Under the pieces are notes generated by a model. It saw only the letters and a program-made list of their open reading frames with translations, ran no database searches and was not told where the DNA came from. Below are positions 5,430-7,555 of a DNA stretch of 7,555 nt, in pieces (positions within the stretch are counted from its first letter, which is position 1; each line of letters starts with the position of its first letter). Origin of the DNA: Bacillota bacterium (GTDB taxonomy: Bacteria; Bacillota; Clostridia; Lachnospirales; Lachnospiraceae); contig JAEZQN010000370.1 in NCBI GenBank assembly GCA_023441145.1, positions 1-7,555 on the forward strand, in the 5' to 3' direction. A program made the translations under genes and the position numbers.

Positions 5430-6383
5430 TCATCTTCTCCTTACAGCACCATAATTGCCCTGATTCAACCAAATTTCAAGCTTTGTCACTATATCATGAT
5501 ACACTTTCTTCTTATCCTTTTCATTTAGTATCTCATGACGCATTCCCTTGTATATTGTATATTTTACATTCTTATAGCCCACATCCTTCATAAAATTAAC
5601 AGCCTTTATAAAGTCCTTCTGACTAGTCATGCAAGGATCCTCAATACCTGAAGCAAACCAGATTGGTAGCCGTTTATTATTCATATGCCAGTGATGCTTA
5701 TCATATACGGTAAGCATTAGCTTAAAAAGGTGTTCGAATCCATTTAGCGTAAAAACAAATCCACATAGGTCATTCTTATCATAGTTCTTTACAACGTCCT
5801 CATCAGTGCATATCCATGAATTCTCGGAGGCTGGTTTATCTAATTTACTATTATAAGCGCCAAGAACTAGCTTTTGGACAAAGTGCCCCTCTGTCCTATC
5901 CCCCAATATCTTGCCTGCTATCTTAGTAAGTGGATACACAAACTTACAGGCAGGGTTATAGCTTGGAGAGCCAGTTAAAATAAGGCCATCTATTACCCTA
6001 TCATAACGTTTGATATATGCTCTAGCCACAAGACTTCCCATACTGTGTCCTAAAAGATATATAGGTAACTCTTTATATCTCTTACGTGCCAATCGACTGA
6101 TTTGATTGCAATCCTCTACAAGATACTTAGCCCCATTGGCATATAGATACCCTAAGTCATCTTTACTATATACACTTCCCCCATGACCTCTATGGTCATG
6201 AATGACGCTGACAAATCCTTGCTTCGCCAGATACCTCATAAAATGCTCATATCTTTCTTTATTCTCACACATTCCATGTAAAATCTGTACGATGGCTTTC
6301 GGAGCAATATCAGGTTCAATCAAAAGTACACTTAATGGTAAGCCATCCATATGAGACTTCACTGTAAAATAATGTTGTTTCAT
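5430..6383 (-). CDS. Alpha/beta hydrolase, monoacylglycerol lipase-like
   Basis: This 317-residue alpha/beta-hydrolase of the serine aminopeptidase S33 (Hydrolase_4) type, called lysophospholipase or monoacylglycerol lipase in similar proteins, has a complete catalytic triad. S114 is in the nucleophile elbow GHSMG (112-116), D249 in SGIEDP (245-250) and H283 in GMRHE (280-284). HGMCENKERY at 36-45 and DHRGHGGS at 63-70 are typical of this group. There is no signal peptide, so it probably acts in the cytoplasm on acylglycerol or lysolipid esters; the true substrate is unknown. I chose the ATG at 6383 because AAGGAG (6389-6394) is 5 nt upstream. An ATG 33 nt earlier, at 6416, is in frame but has no good ribosome binding site. 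The gene is first in a likely pair with the membrane nuclease-domain gene. Confidence 0.9.
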   Translation of the reverse strand: MKQHYFTVKSHMDGLPLSVLLIEPDIAPKAIVQILHGMCENKERYEHFMRYLAKQGFVSVIHDHRGHGGSVYSKDDLGYLYANGAKYLVEDCNQISRLARKRYKELPIYLLGHSMGSLVARAYIKRYDRVIDGLILTGSPSYNPACKFVYPLTKIAGKILGDRTEGHFVQKLVLGAYNSKLDKPASENSWICTDEDVVKNYDKNDLCGFVFTLNGFEHLFKLMLTVYDKHHWHMNNKRLPIWFASGIEDPCMTSQKDFIKAVNFMKDVGYKNVKYTIYKGMRHEILNEKDKKKVYHDIVTKLEIWLNQGNYGAVRRR

Positions 6384-6456
6384 AGTAACTCCTTCTTTCT
6401 TATCCATTATAATCATAGGTTACCCAAATACACCATATTAGTCTTCTTATTCATTC

Positions 6457-6484
6457 ATTTTATACACAAATCAATATTTGTAAA
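6457..6484 (-). promoter_or_regulatory. Predicted promoter of the hydrolase operon
   Basis: On the minus strand, TTTACA (6484-6479) and TAAAAT (6462-6457) are 16 bp apart. A 16-bp dyad, ACAAAT-CAAT-ATTTGT (6466-6481), sits across the spacer and the inner half of the -35 and could be an operator. Spacing is one base short of the ideal. The placement, between the upstream protease terminator and the hydrolase start, supports it. Confidence 0.45.
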
Positions 6485-6528
6485 GTAGGTGATGCATAAT
6501 TCCTACTATTTTTCTAATAGCAGAAAAC

Positions 6529-6572
6529 TCCCCAAGGAAAACTCGGCATTTACTACCTATATTCCTTGGGGA
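6529..6572 (-). terminator. Intrinsic terminator of the htrA-like gene
   Basis: TCCCCAAGGAA (6529-6539) and TTCCTTGGGGA (6562-6572) form a perfect 11-bp stem around a 22-nt loop. On the minus strand the stem is followed by GTTTTCT. It lies 35 bp after the protease stop codon. The loop is longer than usual, so the efficiency is uncertain. Confidence 0.7.
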
Positions 6573-6607
6573 ATTATTATATTACTTATTGTGTAATTAA
6601 TTATTTG

Positions 6608-7555
6608 CTATTGTCTATTATTCTTTGGAGTAGATGGAGTTTTGTTTGAATTATCTTTGGAGGAATTATCTGTTGAGCTCACATAATCTCCACGTTTTCC
6701 TAAAGTAATCTTAGCCTCATGCTCTTCATATCCATTATTTCCTACTCTTTGATAGGTGATAGTTACTTCCGTACCACCACGCTTCATTGATAGGTATTCT
6801 TGAAAAGCAGTTGGGGAAGCGATATTTCTGCCATCGATTTTTGTTAGAATATCACCTAATCGCAGTCCACCTTTACTAGCAGGGCTTTGAGAAACCACCT
6901 CATTAATGTAAATACCTGCTGGCATATTATAACGCTCAAGATAGGTAGAATCTATCTCACTAAATCTTACACCTAAATAACCCTTTTCATCATCTGGAAT
7001 ATCAGAGTTATTAATCAAGTTATTTATAACTGGTACAGCATAAGTGATTGGTATGGCATAACCAATTCCCTCAACCTCTGTGGAAGCATATTTTACAGAG
7101 TTAATGCCAATTACCTGACCAGAAGCATTTAATAACGCTCCACCACTATTTCCTGGATTAATTGCTGCATCTGTTTGAAGAAGATTCATTGTGTAATCAT
7201 CTGTCTGCACTTCACGGTCCTTGGCACTTAAGTAACCTACGGTTACGGATTGTCCATACCCTAGAGCGTTCCCAATTGCTACTACCATTTCTCCAACCTT
7301 GAGTTCATCAGAGTTACCTAAGCTTGCAATTTTGATAGCCTTTTTGGTAGACTCTTTTAATTTACTAATATCTACAGTGATAACTGCTAAGTCATTACTG
7401 GAATCGGTCCCTTTAACAGAAGCCTCTACCTCTTCTTGATCCCCAAAAGTTACTGAAACTGATTTTGCATTTGCTACAACGTGATTATTGGTTACTATTA
7501 GTAGATTGCCATCCGCTTGACTTATGATAATACCTGAACCAGCACTATCTACATC
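6608..7555 (-). CDS. HtrA/DegP-type serine protease with PDZ domain (5' end beyond window)
   Basis: The reading frame stays open to the right edge, so the N-terminus, probably with a membrane anchor, is not seen. The 315 visible residues hold a trypsin-like domain with the full triad: H25 in TNNHVV (22-27), D55 in NDLAVI (54-59) and S137 in NPGNSGGAL (133-141), with LQTDAAI just before. A PDZ domain covers about 190-287, with the carboxylate-binding-like YLGV at 193-196 and SPASKGGLRLGDIL at 224-237. The tail after 290 is Ser/Asn/Lys/Pro-rich and probably disordered. Members of this family degrade or refold misfolded envelope proteins under stress and act outside the membrane in Gram-positives. 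An internal Met at 7288 is not the start, because the His and Asp of the triad lie upstream of it. A terminator follows the stop. Confidence 0.95.
   Translation of the reverse strand, partial: DVDSAGSGIIISQADGNLLIVTNNHVVANAKSVSVTFGDQEEVEASVKGTDSSNDLAVITVDISKLKESTKKAIKIASLGNSDELKVGEMVVAIGNALGYGQSVTVGYLSAKDREVQTDDYTMNLLQTDAAINPGNSGGALLNASGQVIGINSVKYASTEVEGIGYAIPITYAVPVINNLINNSDIPDDEKGYLGVRFSEIDSTYLERYNMPAGIYINEVVSQSPASKGGLRLGDILTKIDGRNIASPTAFQEYLSMKRGGTEVTITYQRVGNNGYEEHEAKITLGKRGDYVSSTDNSSKDNSNKTPSTPKNNRQ

Overview
The window looks like chromosomal DNA of a low-GC Gram-positive bacterium, most likely a clostridial member of the Bacillota such as a Lachnospiraceae or Lachnoclostridium-type organism. 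The evidence is AT-rich DNA, strong AGGAGG/AAGGAG ribosome binding sites, long intrinsic terminators, a lipobox-type lipoprotein signal peptide and family-level protein resemblances. The species cannot be fixed from the sequence alone.

Layout: positions 1-553 hold no convincing gene. Instead there is a structured non-coding region with five CCTAGG-type boxes, a 45-bp hairpin, and a degenerate inverted repeat about 380 bp long (159-538) with a strong central hairpin. A strong intrinsic terminator (554-599) then closes a leftward two-gene operon: a glycerate kinase (1908-3044) followed by a GntP-family permease (638-1897). Divergent from the operon is a CdaR-family regulator (3235-4314). The 190-bp gap between them carries two matching TGTT-N6-AACA dyads 41 bp apart, one of which overlaps the -35 of the regulator. 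Together these three genes form a compact module for uptake and phosphorylation of glycerate (or a related sugar acid), with its own regulator.

To the right, all on the minus strand, lie four items. The first is a truncated ABC-transporter substrate-binding lipoprotein (4342-4788), cut off right next to the 3' end of cdaR. The second is a small membrane-anchored Mrr-type nuclease-domain protein (4851-5378). The third is an alpha/beta hydrolase of the monoacylglycerol-lipase type (5430-6383). The fourth is the C-terminal 315 residues of an HtrA/DegP-type serine protease with one PDZ domain (6608 to beyond the right edge).

Most of the window is ordinary metabolism and housekeeping. The parts that known features do not explain are the palindromic repeat region on the left, the paired operator-like dyads in front of cdaR, and the sharply truncated binding protein, which marks a past rearrangement breakpoint.
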